From Schistocerca nitens (lineage: Eukaryota; Arthropoda; Insecta; Orthoptera; Acrididae): a stretch of DNA of 64,000 nt. Below are positions 11,425-21,339 of the stretch, piece after piece. The stretch is from NCBI RefSeq assembly GCF_023898315.1, contig NC_064617.1, positions 620,115,000 through 620,178,999 of the forward strand, read 5' to 3'. The translations under genes and the position numbers were made by a program. How positions within the stretch are numbered: the stretch's first letter is position 1; each line of letters starts with the position of its first letter. The notes below the pieces were generated by a model. It was not told where the DNA came from. It was given only the letters and a program-made list of their open reading frames with translations, and did not search any database.

Positions 11425-12470
11425 ACTCACTGTTGGTTAATCCTGTGTTGCGCATCTGAACAGTGTTGTGAAATAAATCTTAAAAAGTGCTTGAAAATAA
11501 AGATTTGATATAAAGGAAATTAATCTAATTAAATCCCAAAAGAAACATTATGCTCGGTGAAAGCTATATAACTAAAACTCAGTACCGAGTACAGTGTGAG
11601 CGTTGCGTGATATGAAGTGCAGTGTTTGACTTGGAATATCCACAGATAAATTACTGCTCATGTCAGAAGAAAATAACTGTCTGAAATTACCAATAGTGTT
11701 CACTGAAAATTAGTCTGTTTGCTAGCGCGACACCTTACGATCCCGACTACACACTTTTGGTTCAAGCACACAAGGCGAGATATCCACTGAAATAAAAGTG
11801 ATTTACCTCTTCCTCAGCAAGCTGTTTTGGCCTACATAATGACGTTCTTGAAAGCAAATACAAATCAGCGGATGCAGCCGCTAAAGAAAAATAATCTGCT
11901 CCAAATATTTTTTGCATGTCAGAAACAATCTGTTGCTTCGTGTGGCGTAAGGTGCAATGCACACACAACAGAATCTTCACAACTTTACTATGAACTGTGG
12001 ACGTGTGTTTCACTCTAACGAAAATCGTTTTTGACAAATCAGATTCTGATTATTGACAGGAAGGCTACACAGCATAAGAAGACTACCAATCACAAAATTC
12101 TTTCACTAGGAAAATTGCAAACGTACCTTTAAAATTCCTCAAAAATCTTCTCCAGAAGAAGAAAGTGTTATAAATAAGTCTTCATCTCCACAATAAGGTA
12201 TTCCAGCTACTTTTTTCCGGATTAACAGAAAACAGATCTCTGAAGAACGCAACGGCTTACCGCTATACCTTAAATAAGAATGCCCCAATGCTGCACAACT
12301 GACGGAGTAGAAAGTCAACCACAGATAAAACTAAACACAGTGTCAAGGATCTTATTCAACATTTACACAGCGCACTCACGCATTTCCGTCCCGGTATAGC
12401 AAATGTGAATTATTCACAATAGCAGAAAACGTATGAGAATCTTACATAGCCAACGACCAAACCAAAGAAG
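11425..12470 (+). repeat. Unknown ~1 kb repeat, copy 1
   Basis: This block aligns collinearly with 40330-41520. Shared landmarks include TGCGCATxTGAACA at the start, CTATATAACTAAAACTCA, TTGxATATCCACA, TACCTCTTxCTCAGCAAG, GTCAGAAACAATCTG and GTGAATTATTxACAATAGCAGAAA near the end. Similarity stops sharply on both sides. A minus-strand frame (12037-11762, 91 codons) is not open in the other copy, so coding is unlikely. I do not recognise the family. Confidence 0.7.
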
Positions 12471-12837
12471 AATTTCTGTACGCAATATATTGTGAGTTTC
12501 ACACAATTAATGTGAAATACTTCTGACAAATGAGATCAAAGGAAATGTAACGGGCTAATCATTACAATCCAGGTACAATCATAAAAAGCAATCAAGTCAT
12601 GTGACCAAACAAAGTAGGTTCGTAAGTACAGTCACGGGGACTCCCAGTTCAAGCAATGAAGTGGTAGCGCCTCTCACTCCAATAGACCTATCCCAACTCC
12701 AACCAGTTCCCAACACAACAGAACGTCACCCGCACTTCGTCTATCACAATGCAATGCCGAAACTCTCTGAATGCAAGGACCGCAGTGCTAATTAAATTCC
12801 GTCAAGTGGTTTACCTTGAACGTTCTCCTCCGTAGCT
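12471..12837. other. No recognised feature
   Basis: AT-rich spacer between the unknown repeat and the LTR fossil. No repeat ends or credible frame seen. Confidence 0.5.
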
Positions 12838-13443
12838 TGTAAGTAGGCTATTTAGGTTTTCTTATTGGTAACGCCACGCAGCGCTCTGTATGAAAATCAC
12901 TGGCTGTGCTGCGTGCAGTCTGTGGCTAGTTTGCATTGTTGTCTGCCATTGTAGTGTTTGGCAGCTGGATGTTAACAGCGCGTAGCGTTGCGTGGTTGGA
13001 GGCGAGCCGCCAGCAGTGGTGGATGTGGGGAAGTGAGATGGCGGATTTTTGAGAATGGATAATCTGGAGGTGTGTCCATCAGAAACAGTACATTTGTAAG
13101 AATGGATGTCATGAACTGCTATATATATATATTATGACTATTAAGTAAATACATTGTTTGTTCTCTATCAATATCTTTCATTTGCTAACTATGCCTATCA
13201 GTAGTTAGTGCCTTCAGTAGTTAGAATCTTTTATTTAGCTGGCAGTAGTAGCGCTCGCTGTATTGCAGTAGTTCGAGTAACGAAGATTTTTGTGAGGCAA
13301 GTGATTTGTGAAACGTATAGGTTAATGTTAGTCAGGGCCATTCTCTTGTAGGGATTACTGAAAGTCAGATTGCGTTGCGCTAAAAAAATATTGTGTGTCA
13401 GTTTAAGCACAGTCATGTATAATTTTTCTAAGGGGACGTTTCA
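12838..13443 (+). repeat. 5' LTR of LTR fossil
   Basis: A 606 bp LTR with TG...CA ends. It contains a TATATATATATA run near 13121 and matches the complement of 52337-53012 along its length. Confidence 0.85.
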
Positions 13444-13679
13444 TATGTCGACTCTTAGCCGAGGATACCTCACTGGAATCTTCTGATTTTTTCTTGTAGT
13501 TTGTGTAATTAGTGCAGCCTTTGTTTATTGCTAGCGCGTAATTGTAGAGAGAATTTCCTTTGTAGTTGTAGTTTTTCATTCTTGTACAGTAAAACAGTTG
13601 TGGCATGCATGTAGATTTGCCAAGTATCTCGTAGCTGCGCTTGCAATTAACGAGATAGGATTTTCAATGCTATGTTAAT

Positions 13680-14501
13680 GTGTTTTCTTATTTTTCTCTT
13701 CAAATTGTGGTTTTCTGTGTTGTCGTGTTAAATTTTGTGACAATAATGGCGTGTGAAAAACGTAATACTAGGCTCCAAAGTAAACTGAGAAATGACAGTG
13801 AAGACGAAAGCAGTGTGTTAGCGCCGCCGAGTAATGAATTACCTAATGTTCAAAGTAGTAATTTGGTAATTGTGCATAGGAAAATGGAGCGAGCTGCAAA
13901 TAATGGTGTAGGCAGTGAAACAATTAGTGAACAGGGAAGCATTATCGATCGATCGGTCGGCAATAGCTCGCCTCAGGAATCCGAAGTGACAGGACACAAT
14001 CTTTCAAATACTGTAGATTCAGGTTTTGCGTCCTCACCGTTTTCTCAAATAAGTCAAGACACATTTTCTGCTTGTCAAAATGTGAATGTTGCCGTTGCAA
14101 ATGCACTGCCGAAAAGCATAGAGGAACAGATTCCAGACACTAACACATTATTATTGCAATTAATGCAACAAATGAAACAAAATCAGAGACAAACACAGCA
14201 AAAGCTTCAAAAGTTAGACACAATGGAACAAAAGCTTCAAAAGTTAGACTCAGTGGAACATACGCTTGAACAAACACGTGAAGATTTAACTACTGAGTTA
14301 CATAAAATCGAATCGAAATGTCAAAAGGTCTGTAATGAAGTAAGAACACAAAAATGTGAGCATTTCCAACCTATTTTTTCGCGGCATGAAAATACATTAC
14401 AGAATCACGAATTAGCCATAAAAGAACTGCAAACTAGCCACAGACTGCACACAGCACAGCCAGTGATTTTCATACAGAGCGCTACGTGGCGTTACCAATA
14501 A
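13680..14501 (+). pseudogene. Gag-like region of the LTR fossil
   Basis: This frame lies about 300 bp after the 5' LTR, where Gag is expected. The likely methionine is near 13746 (MACEKRNTR). The product is polar and low in complexity, with a glutamine- and leucine-rich coiled-coil segment holding short repeats (QQKLQKLD, MEQKLQKLD) at about residues 165-210. I see no zinc knuckle. Its last ~22 codons run into the inverted LTR fragment. It is called Gag-like from position and coiled coil only; sequence identity alone would not identify it. Confidence 0.55.
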
Positions 14502-14529
14502 GAAAACCTAAATAGCCTACTTCTAAGCT

Positions 14530-14785
14530 GAAACATCAACGCGGCTGACTGCAATGAGGAGGACAAGAGTTCGATTCCCGGTACTGCCAGCGATTCTTCC
14601 AAGGTAGAAGGAGATGCACTCAGCCTCCTGATGAAAATTACGACGAGCTTTTTGACTGATTGGTACCGGCTGCAATCACAAAAACTGCCTCCCCCCGCCC
14701 CCTCCATATCGCATCCAATAATGCCACTGGCGGAGGATGACAGGGCGGTAGTCGGTACCAATGGGTCTACCAGGGCCAGCGAACG
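14530..14785 (+). repeat. SINE with tRNA-like head, 5S-SINE tail
   Basis: The head has a B-box-like GTTCGATTCCC followed by CCAAGGTAGA. The tail (CCTCCATATCGCATCC, GAGGATGACAGGGCGG, GGTACCAATGGG, GGAGTTTA) matches the tail of the 5S-headed SINE at 5441-5738. The two differ in their promoter heads. Confidence 0.72.
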
Positions 14786-15358
14786 GAGTTTACGTTTATG
14801 TTTTACATAAAATCTTAAAATGATATGGTTAAGTTTCTATGACTTAATGTTAATATCGTTTGTTACATCTCTCACGAACTATGTTAAATTCGTCAAAGAA
14901 TCTCTCTTCGAGTATGTGGATGGTTTCTTATCTTCCAGTCTAGTGCGTTGGATAACGTCTCTTTAATATTATCCTGTACGTGCTCTTGGAACAATCTTTA
15001 GTGCTACGCTACTTTAGTGGCTACTTTAGTGGACAATAAATTTGTAGATATCCTCAAGGGTTTCGAAATACAGAGCTATTTCCTGATTAGCATTTTAGCC
15101 TTTACATTGACTTTAAGGACAAAATACAAACCGTCTTGATTATTTTTCAGTGTAGCATTGCATATGCCACTCATATGGGATACTCCGTCATATCCTTGGC
15201 TCACTGTTCGATTTCGTATTACATATTCGTTTATCTGATGTTTGCATGAGTAAAGGAGCTATATAACTCACGTATCTTCACGTCAGAAAGATTTCCACAA
15301 CAATCATTTATTATTTTAACACAGCGGAAGACTTCTCTCAACGGTTTAATTTTGGGAC
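14786..15358. other. No recognised feature
   Basis: AT-rich spacer. No frame, repeat end or SINE recognised. Confidence 0.5.
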
Positions 15359-16243
15359 TTATACAAAATTGTTAAGGGTTTCGTGGCCACTTGTTCACAA
15401 ACTGCCTATTGGCTTCTGTCTCGGGTTCTTCGGCCGACGTTCATCTAATGATTTTTCTGACGTTACGCCAGCACGAGTGGCTGGCGTTGTCAAAGCTTCA
15501 CCCTCCATTGCCGGTGGTGAACTGGAGGCGAGCTCGCGGCCGCAGACTATATGTACCTGGCGCGCCAACGTCCGAGGGCTTCTCCGCGGTCATTTCCGGT
15601 GCGGTTCTCCTCTTGCTACCTGCGACGGTCGTTCGCTGCAGTAGGGGCAGCCAGGATCCGTTTACCTTAAGGCTTTCCTCTTTCTTGTTGAAACTGTTCG
15701 CGTGTTTTTGTATTTCTACAGCTTCTCTGAACAAGCGAGTGTGATAGTGCTTCTCTACAGCTAGAACTTCCGTGTCGGCGAATTTTATTACGTGGTCGGT
15801 CCCATTCAGTGCGTGCTCTGCCACGGCCGATTTCTCCACCTGCCCCAACCTGCAATGCCGCTTGTGCTCTTTGAGCCTGGTGTTAATTGATCGTCCAGTC
15901 ATTCCGACATAAACGTTTCCGCATGTGCATGGTATACGGTATATTCCCGACCTTGCAAGTGGGTCTATTTTCTCCTTCGCCGATCTAAGACACTCTTTGA
16001 TCTTCCTTGTCGGTTTGAAAATCGTCTTTACGCCATGTTTGCGCAATGTGCGGCCGATTCTGTCCGTCACTCTGGGAATGTATGGAAGAAATGCCGTACC
16101 CGACATTTCTTTTTCTGGTTCGTTACTTCGCCGAGTGTGGCGCTCTGTTACACTTCTAATGTAATTTGTGGAGTACCCATTGCTCCTCAGAACAGTTTCC
16201 AGGTGTTGCATTTCTCGTTTGAGCTGTTGCGGCTCACACGGAA
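15359..16243 (-). repeat. Inverted partial PLE copy (GIY-YIG end)
   Basis: Minus-strand frame 16211-15498 (237 codons) encodes a GIY-YIG region (SGIYRIPCTCGNVYVGMTGRS) and a C-terminal basic tail, then the 3' untranslated part. It is the complement of about 18355-19173, and the plus-strand pseudo-LTR begins right at its edge near 16244. Confidence 0.92.
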
Positions 16244-16442
16244 GTTCTAGCTGTAGAGAAGCACTATCACACGCACTTGTTCAGAGAAGCTGTAGAAATA
16301 CAAAAACACGCGAACAGTTTCAACAAGAAAGAGGAAAGCCTTAAGGTAAACGGATCCTGGCTGCCCCTACTGCAGCGAACGACCGTCGCAGGTAGCAAGA
16401 GGAGAACCGCACCGGAAATGACCGCGGAGAAGCCCTCGGACG

Positions 16443-17408
16443 TTGGCGCGCCAGGTACATATAGTCTGCGGCCGCGAGCTCGCCTCCAGTTCACCACCGG
16501 CAATGGAGGGTGAAGCTTTGACAATGCCAGCCACTCGTGCTGGCGAAATGTCAGAAAAATCATTAGATGAACGTCGGCCGAAGAACCCGAGACAGAAGCC
16601 AATAGGCAGTTTGTCAACAAGTGGCCACGAAAGCCTTAACAATTTTGTATTACGCCTCTACGGGGAGGAGATTTGCAGATTGTACCGACGCCTTGACCAA
16701 CGACGGAAGAAGAAAGCGCGATTGATGTCCTCTCTCGCCTTTCTGTCACGGTGCCGAGATGAATGTGCTACACCGAAGTTCTTGAGATGTAAGTGCCTAT
16801 TCACCACCGCCCAAGCACATCGTATCTACGACAGAATGGAACGAGCTTTTCTTCGTGAGCGAATACATACAACACGGAGAGACTTGGCAAGAACGGATCA
16901 GGAACTTCTGGACATTTTCTATCAACTAAGTAGCAGAATGCATCGAGACGACTGGGACAAGATCGACAGCATCACTCACAGGAGCATGCAGAACGAACTC
17001 GAGCGCTGCACCGAGCGGCAGAAGGTAAAGTTTGAAAAATGCCGGAAGCAGACCAACAAGGCGATTCCCGACATGTCACACACAGTGGTCAACCTCACTG
17101 AACGACAATTGTCCGAAAAGGAAGTGTCTGTTCCTCAAAAAGGAGGGAATTTCGCTATCGTCCCGAGAACTATACCTATGGAGGACATCACTGCCAACAC
17201 CGAAGCAGCCATTCGGACCCTTCCTTGTGAAAGGGCAGAGGAAATACGCACGGAAACAGCCAGGATACTGCGCCGAGCAAAACCACCAGCTTGCAACCTG
17301 AAGAAAGAAGAGGTACAAGCCATTAAGGATCTCAACGCCGACAAGAGTATATTGGTACTGCCTGCCGATAAGGGGAATGCGACCGTCGCAATGAAAACCG
17401 AAGTTTAA
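16443..17408 (+). pseudogene. PLE N-terminal region
   Basis: This 321-codon frame begins in the 5' pseudo-LTR. The first credible methionines are in MEGEALTMPATRAGE. It is rich in charged helices (residues ~100-220) and ends with NLKKEEVQAIKDLNADKSILVLPADKGNATVAM, the conserved entry to the Penelope reverse transcriptase. It continues in sense into the RT region downstream. Part of a broken element. Confidence 0.8.
16518..16553 (+). ncRNA. Hammerhead-like hairpin in 5' pseudo-LTR
   Basis: GCCAGCCACTCGTGCTGGC forms a six-base-pair stem and is followed directly by GAAAT-GTC. Hammerhead ribozymes in PLE pseudo-LTRs have a CUGANGA box, a stem II hairpin, GAAA, and cleavage after GUC. Here the first box reads TTGACAA, so the fold is probably inactive. 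The same hairpin with GAAACGTC is at 19089-19115. Confidence 0.45.
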
Positions 17409-18299
17409 GAGCAAAAGATCCGAGACCTATTAGATCCGACGACGTACCGAAAACTAAGCTCAGATCCGACGCAGCGTATCACTCGGAATATGAATCGATT
17501 AATCAAGGCGTCTTCTCTGCCGGCGGACATACAGAGAAACCTGCGCAACACGGAAGCCCTACCACCTCGGCTGTATGGATTACCCAAGATCCATAAGAAC
17601 AACGTTCCACTGAGACCGATCGTTAGCGCTCCTGGCTCACCAACGTATAAACTGGCAAAACACTTGGCCTCTCTGCTGCAGACACACGCGGGGAAGACCG
17701 ACAGATACATTAAGGCCTCAGGACATTTCATTGAGAAGCTGAAGATACTGATACTTGCACCAAACGAAATCCTGGTCAGCTTTGATGTTGTTTCGTTATT
17801 TACGAAAGTGCCACTCAGTGACGCTCTGGAGCACATCGGATCCATGTTCCCGCAAGACATCAAAAAGCTCTTCCATGCATGTCTCACCACGAGCTATTTC
17901 ACGTGGAAAGGCGATTTCTACGACCAGCTGGAAGGCGTCGCCATGGGTAGTCGTCTCAGTCCAGTGGTGGCCAACATCTTCATGGAACAATTCGAAGCAC
18001 AGGCACTGGACTCGGCGACTTGCAAACCTAAGGTGTGGTACAGGTACGTCGATGATACTTTCGTGGTGTGGAGCCATGGTGAAGAACAGCTCGGTGACTT
18101 CCTAAGACACCTGAGCAGCCTCCATTCCAACATAACATTTACCATGGAAGTAGAAAAGGACAAGAAACTGCCATTTCTAGATGTGCTGGTCACAAGGGAA
18201 GGCGAAAACCTGGGACGCAGCGTGTATCGAAAACCGACCACACTGACCGATACCTGCGCAAACTGTCAAACCACCACCCGAGCCAGAAACGAGGCATGA
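17409..18299 (+). pseudogene. PLE reverse transcriptase region
   Basis: The frame 17490-18299 carries Penelope RT motifs in order: LYGLPKIHK and LRPIVSAPGSPTYKLAK, then SFDVVSLFTKVPL (motif A Asp, about 17780), GVAMGSRLSPVVANIFMEQFE (motif B, about 17935), YRYVDDTFVVW (catalytic YVDD, about 18040) and KLPFLDVLVTREG (about 18165). Penelope RTs are related to telomerase and prime at exposed DNA ends. It sits between the N-terminal region and GIY-YIG, the usual order. Confidence 0.92.
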
Positions 18300-18358
18300 T
18301 TAGTACGCTTGTAACGAGAGCAGGACGAATATGTTAGCCGCAACACCTCAAACGAGAA

Positions 18359-19027
18359 ATGCAACACCTGGAAACTGTTCTGAGGAGCAATGGGTACTCC
18401 ACAAATTACATTAGAAGTGTAACAGAGCCCAACACTCGGCGAAGTAAGGAACCAGAAAAAGAAATGTCGGGTACGGCCTTTCTGCCATACATTCCCAGAG
18501 TGACGGACAGAATCGGCCGCACATTGCGCAAACATGGCTTAAAGACGATTTTCAAACCGACAAGGAAGATCAAAGAGTGTCTTAGATCGGCGAAGGAGAA
18601 AAGAGACCCACTTGCAAGGTCGGGAATATACCGTATACCATGCACATGCGGAAAAGCTTATGACGGAATGACTGGACGATCAATTAACACCAGGATCAAA
18701 GAGCACAAGCGACATTGCAGGTTGGGGCAGGTGGAGAAATCGGCCGTGGCAGAGCACGCACTGAATGGGACCGACCACGTAATAAAATTCGCCGACACGG
18801 AAGTTCTAGCTGTAGAGAAGCACTATCACACGCGCTTGTTCAGAGAAGCCGTAGAAATACAAAAACACGCGAACAGTTTCAACAAGAAAGAGGAAAGCCT
18901 TAAGGTAAACGGATCCTGGCTGCCCCTACTGCAGCGAACGACCGTCGCAGGTAGCAAGAGGAGAACCGCACCGGAAATGACCGCGGAGAAGCCCTCGGAC
19001 GTTGGCGCGCCAGGTACATATACGTAG
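18359..19027 (+). pseudogene. PLE GIY-YIG endonuclease region
   Basis: This 222-codon frame opens with MQHLETVLRSNGYS, a segment typically linking RT to endonuclease. FLPYIPRVTDRIGRTLRKHG follows, then SGIYRIPCTCGKAY with the GIY signature, TGRSINTRIKEHKRHC and KSAVAEHALNGTDH. The C-terminus merges into the 3' pseudo-LTR. Single-strand-nicking GIY-YIG nucleases create the target primer in this class. It is highly similar to the inverted copy at 15498-16211. Confidence 0.92.
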
Positions 19028-19079
19028 TCTGCGGCCGCGAGCTCGCCTCCAGTTCACCACCGGCAACGGAGGGTGAAGC

Positions 19080-19116
19080 TTTAACAATGCCAGCCACTCG
19101 TGCTGGCGAAACGTCA
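19080..19116 (+). ncRNA. Hammerhead-like hairpin in 3' pseudo-LTR
   Basis: Same hairpin as 16518-16553, followed by GAAACGTC, the usual hammerhead end. The upstream box reads TTAACAA instead of CTGANGA. Confidence 0.45.
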
Positions 19117-19332
19117 GAAAAATCATTAGATGAACGTCGGCCGAAGAACCCGAGACAGAAGCCAATAGGCAATTTTTCGACTTATCCTTCACATTTTAAT
19201 TTTTCATTAATTATGTCCAACTTCTTTTCTTTCCAGAGGCACCTAATTATAGGAGCCGTTGTCTCTATCGTCCCAGATGAATTACACAATTGCTGTTATC
19301 GTGGGATGATTATCTTAATTGTGCAGTTATCA

Positions 19333-20782
19333 CACAGATCAAAAAAAGTTTTGCATCACCCCGGTTTCCAGAACTCCTGGAGATAGACGCTGACTGTGGA
19401 CATTATATCACACACACAGTCCCTTTGATTGTTCAGAGACGTCACTAAACCCACCCAAAGATGTAAAAAACCATGCATGGGCAGCGCCGATTAGACACAG
19501 GGGGTCCGATAGCCGATCAGATCCAGTTATTCCACCAGGAAGGGGGCACAGCGCTCGTGTTGTCTGAAGTTCAACCGTGCCTAGGCGGTCAATACCGCGG
19601 TTCAATCACATCCGCATTGGTACTTTGTGCCAGGAAGGGCTCTCAACAAGGGAAGTGTCCAGACGTTTCGGAGTGAACCTAAATGATGTGGTTCGGACAT
19701 GGGGGAGATAAACAGAGACAGGAACTGTCGATGACATGCCTCGCTCAGGCCGCCCAAGGGCTACCTACGGATTACGGCTCGGAGTAACCCTCACAGTAAC
19801 GCCACCATGTTGAGTAATACTTTTCGTGCAGCCACAGGACGTCGTGTTACTACTCAAACTGAGCGCAATAGGCTCCATGATGTGAAACTGCACTCCCGAC
19901 GTCAATGACGAGGTCCATCTTTGAAACCAAGACAGCATGCAGCGTGGTACAGATGGAGCCAGCAACATGCCGAATGGACCGTTCAGGATTGGCATCACGT
20001 TCTCTTCACCGATGAGTGTCGCATATGGCACCTACCAGACAATCATAGGAGACGCGTTCGGAGGCAACCCGGTCAGGCTGAACGCCTTAGACACACTGTC
20101 CAGCGAGTGCAGCAAGGTGGAGGTTCCCTGCTGTTTTGGAGTGGCATTATGTGGGGCCGACGTACGCCGCTGGTGGTCATGGAAGGCGCCGTAACGGCTG
20201 TACGATACGTGAATGCCATCCTCCGGCCGATACTGCAACCATATCGGCAGCATATTGGCGAGGCATTAGTCTTCATGGACGACAATTCGCACCCCCATTG
20301 TGCACATTTGGTGAATGACTTCCTTCAGGATAACGATATCGCTCGACTACAGTGGCCATCGTGTTCTCCAGACATGAGCCCTATCGAACATGCCTGGAAT
20401 AGAGTGAAAAGGTCTGTTTATGGATAAAGTGACCCACCAACCACTCTGAGGGATCTACGCCGAATCGCCGTTGAGAAATGGACAATCTGGACCAAACGTG
20501 CCTTGATGTACTTGTGGATAGTATGCCACGACGAATACAGGCATGCATCAATGCAAGAGGACGGGCTACTGGGTATTAGAGGTACCGATGTGTACAGCTA
20601 TCTGGATCACCACCTCTGAAGGTCTCGCTTATGGTGGTAGGCCCTACAACATGCATTGTGTGGTCTTCATGAGCAATAAAAAAGGGTGGAAATGATATTT
20701 ATGTTGATCTCTATTCCTGTTTTCTGTACGGGTTCTGGAACTCTCGGAAACCGCGGCGATACAAAACTTTTTTTGATCTGTG
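19333..20782 (+). mobile_element. Tc1-like DNA transposon
   Basis: Ends are inverted repeats: CACAGATCAAAAAAAGTTTTG at the left, and its complement ending at 20782, with similarity for about 50 bases. A Tc1 transposase in plus orientation fills the middle. Length (1.45 kb) fits an almost undeleted element. It sits about 160 bp after the Penelope element and interrupts nothing that I recognise. Confidence 0.92.
19640..20580 (+). pseudogene. Tc1-like transposase, frameshifted
   Basis: The catalytic core is open at 19921-20427 (168 codons): RWSQQHAEWTVQDWHHVLFTDECR with the first Asp, VRRQPGQAERLRHTVQRVQQGG, WGRRTPLVVMEGAV, FMDDNSHPHC with the second Asp, and CSPDMSPIEHAWNRVKR with the final Glu (DD34E type). 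Upstream, pieces of the DNA-binding half (VSRRFGVNLNDVVRTWG, DDMPRSGRPRA) are in other frames with several stops. Downstream, VDSMPRRIQACINARGRATGY is recovered after a frame change. At least three breaks, so inactive. Confidence 0.88.
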
Positions 20783-21331
20783 TATTTTCCCACATATCGT
20801 ACTAGAGCTAAACAACAAATCGCGACGCGACGCAGTTCTCAACAATACAGGGATCTCTGCAGCGTCCCAAGCCGTTGCTCAGCAACAGTCTGAGACGAGA
20901 CGACAGCGAGCAACGGGAACGCGTTCGCCTCCAGTCTGCAGTCTTAAGAAAACCGTGAAATGCAATAAGAGCGGGGAACAATCATAGCAGTCAGAAGTAA
21001 GTCTTCAACAAACATCTGAGTTCCACCAATCTGCGGCTCCAAAACACGCAGACATCAAACCGTTTGCGCTTTCTGCTGACGCACAACATAAATTGCCACA
21101 GGTACGTATATTAAATGAGTACGGATATCTTCGACACGGCAGCTACATTCAAGACAATTAGATTCGGCAAGCCATTCATCTAGACTGTTTATAATCTTTA
21201 GCATCAGGCAGTTTGTATTGGAGAAGGATGACTAGTATAATTTTTGTAATTACTGGAAAATAGGTATATTCAATATTATACATTCACGGACGTTGAATCC
21301 GAGCCAAGCTATCTCTGTATCTGCACCTACA
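20783..21331. other. No recognised feature
   Basis: Spacer between the Tc1-like and Merlin elements. The end (about 21310-21339) is a CTACATCTACATC-type microsatellite, interpreted as the displaced tail of the LINE at 23537. Confidence 0.5.
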
Positions 21332-21339
21332 TCTACATC

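Larger units (their letters stand above)
12838..14523 (+). mobile_element. LTR retrotransposon fossil
   Basis: The 5' LTR spans 12838-13443 (TGTAAGTAGGC to GGGACGTTTCA), matched by the solo LTR at 52337-53012. An internal region with a Gag-like open frame follows. The right end, about 14438-14523, is not a normal 3' LTR but an inverted copy of the first ~87 bases of the LTR. The element thus has short inverted rather than direct ends. It is broken: pol and a full 3' LTR are absent. LTR divergence suggests an old insertion. Confidence 0.82.
15359..19173 (+). mobile_element. Penelope-like retroelement with inverted head copy
   Basis: There are three parts. First, an inverted partial copy (15359-16243, minus) of the 3' third. 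Second, a direct pseudo-LTR (about 16244-16620, plus). Third, the main body (to 19173) ending in the matching pseudo-LTR (about 18798-19173). Head-to-head and tandem partial copies are typical of Penelope elements. The body carries an N-terminal region, reverse transcriptase and GIY-YIG endonuclease. It is nearly whole but carries about two breaks. The copies are very similar to one another, suggesting a fairly young insertion. Confidence 0.93.

Noticed and set aside
11762-12037. 91-codon minus-strand frame in unknown repeat copy 1 as a possible gene
   Set aside because: The corresponding region of copy 2 is not open and has a microsatellite.
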